64,000 nt of DNA from Clostridia bacterium. Lineage in GTDB: Bacteria; Bacillota; Clostridia; Oscillospirales; Acutalibacteraceae. Location of the stretch: positions 164,699 through 228,698 of the forward strand of contig JAFTLT010000009.1 of assembly GCA_017452785.1 (NCBI GenBank), in the 5' to 3' direction. The translations under genes and the position numbers were made by a program. Below the pieces are notes generated by a model, which was given only the letters and a program-made list of their open reading frames with translations, searched no databases and was not told the origin of the DNA. Positions 63,709-64,000 of this stretch are shown piece after piece (within the stretch, counting starts at the first letter, position 1; every line of letters starts with the position of its first letter).

Positions 63709-63743
63709 AAGCCTATGTGACGAAAAATCACATAGGCTTTTTT
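63709..63743 (+). terminator. Strong terminator after the ECF operon
   Basis: AAGCCTATGTGA (63709-63720) pairs with TCACATAGGCTT (63728-63739), with six T. Confidence 0.92.
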
Positions 63744-63752
63744 CTCTTTTTT

Positions 63753-63781
63753 TGCAACCATTTGGTCTTTTTTTCCGAAAT
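63753..63781 (+). promoter_or_regulatory. Second predicted ECF-type promoter
   Basis: TGCAACC (63753-63759), 16 bases, CGAAAT (63776-63781). Matches the element before the ECF gene. The gene it would serve is not visible before the window ends; only a six-codon frame follows the AGGAG at about 63826. Confidence 0.55.
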
Positions 63782-63860
63782 TATCTTTATCGGGCAAATG
63801 TTCTCAAACCGAATTCAGGAGAAAAGGAGATGATATGGAGAGAATATATGAATGAAAACA

Positions 63861-63978
63861 ACCCCTCTGTCAGAAAACCGCAAGGGTTTCCTGACATCTC
63901 CCCTTTCAGGGGCGACGAGAGTTATTTCTGTACTTTTAGCCCAAAAAGGGGAACGAGAATGTAGAAAGAAATTTCTAC
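63861..63978. repeat. Palindromic intergenic repeat element
   Basis: TGTCAGAAAACC (63868-63879) pairs with GGTTTCCTGACA (63885-63896) with one mismatch. CCCCTTTCAGGGG and a perfect hairpin GTAGAAA-GAAA-TTTCTAC (63961-63978) follow. The style resembles a dispersed non-coding repeat seen in clostridial genomes. A frame crosses it but has no convincing codon pattern. Confidence 0.5.
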
Positions 63979-64000
63979 AACCTATAATATAACAAAAAAA

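Noticed and set aside
63752-63964. 70-codon frame at the right edge
   Set aside because: It overlaps an ECF-type promoter and a palindromic repeat, and its codon pattern is unlike neighbouring genes.

Overview
The window reads as a chromosome segment of a low-to-moderate GC, spore-forming Firmicute of the class Clostridia, most likely an Oscillospirales/Ruminococcaceae-type gut or rumen anaerobe. Evidence: a sporulation sigma factor (sigG) and a CwlD-type germination amidase, three T-box leaders, a ferredoxin-linked 2-oxoacid oxidoreductase, host- or plant-glycan enzymes (sialidase, GH2 beta-galactosidase, CE2-like esterase), strong Shine-Dalgarno sequences and several TTG/GTG starts. No rRNA, tRNA, CRISPR array or intact insertion sequence was seen.

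Layout. 1-2.9 kb: the end of azlD, a CE2-like secreted esterase, an AEC carrier and a small unknown gene. 3.1-7.3 kb: potABCD polyamine uptake operon behind a folded, uncharacterised leader; its PotD carries a C-terminal membrane anchor. 7.3-11.2 kb: T-box(Ala)-alaS, a HIT protein and a phosphoribosyltransferase. 11.3-13.5 kb: secreted LRR/FnIII surface protein. 13.5-15.3 kb: small prophage remnant with a truncated MuF protein ending in a GNAT-like domain and two tiny downstream genes. 15.3-22.8 kb: one giant secreted repeat protein (2486 aa). 23-27 kb: sigG, and divergently a GH2 beta-galactosidase. 27-34 kb: iolG-iolD-iolE, a metallophosphoesterase and a sialidase in one run. 34 kb: ispD.

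34.8-47.1 kb is the most striking part. A T-box with Leu specifier CTC precedes a LeuA-like protein that has lost its catalytic metal ligands but kept the leucine-binding regulatory domain, a TIM-barrel/acyl-CoA synthetase fusion and an amidohydrolase. A second T-box with Ile specifier ATC precedes an XRE-cupin-acyl-CoA synthetase fusion. These are followed by a MinD-like ATPase, the four subunits of a branched-chain 2-oxoacid:ferredoxin oxidoreductase (VOR) and ilvE. Together they look like a route that activates branched-chain fatty acids with ATP, reductively carboxylates the acyl-CoAs with ferredoxin and transaminates them to Leu/Ile/Val, switched on by uncharged tRNA.

47.2-50.1 kb: cwlD, radA and a GME-fold-like gene. 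50.1-53.6 kb (minus strand): prs-like, CDF transporter and mscS. 53.7-56.6 kb: Fur/Zur-family regulator with a 7-1-7 operator on its own promoter, znuC, and a single-chain ZnuB-ZnuA permease/binding-protein fusion. 56.7-61.9 kb: polysaccharide deacetylase (minus strand), then lon-engB-glpP-GNAT. 62.3-63.7 kb: ECF sigma factor and DUF4367 anti-sigma-like protein, with two matching ECF-type promoters flanking the pair. The window ends in a palindromic intergenic repeat.
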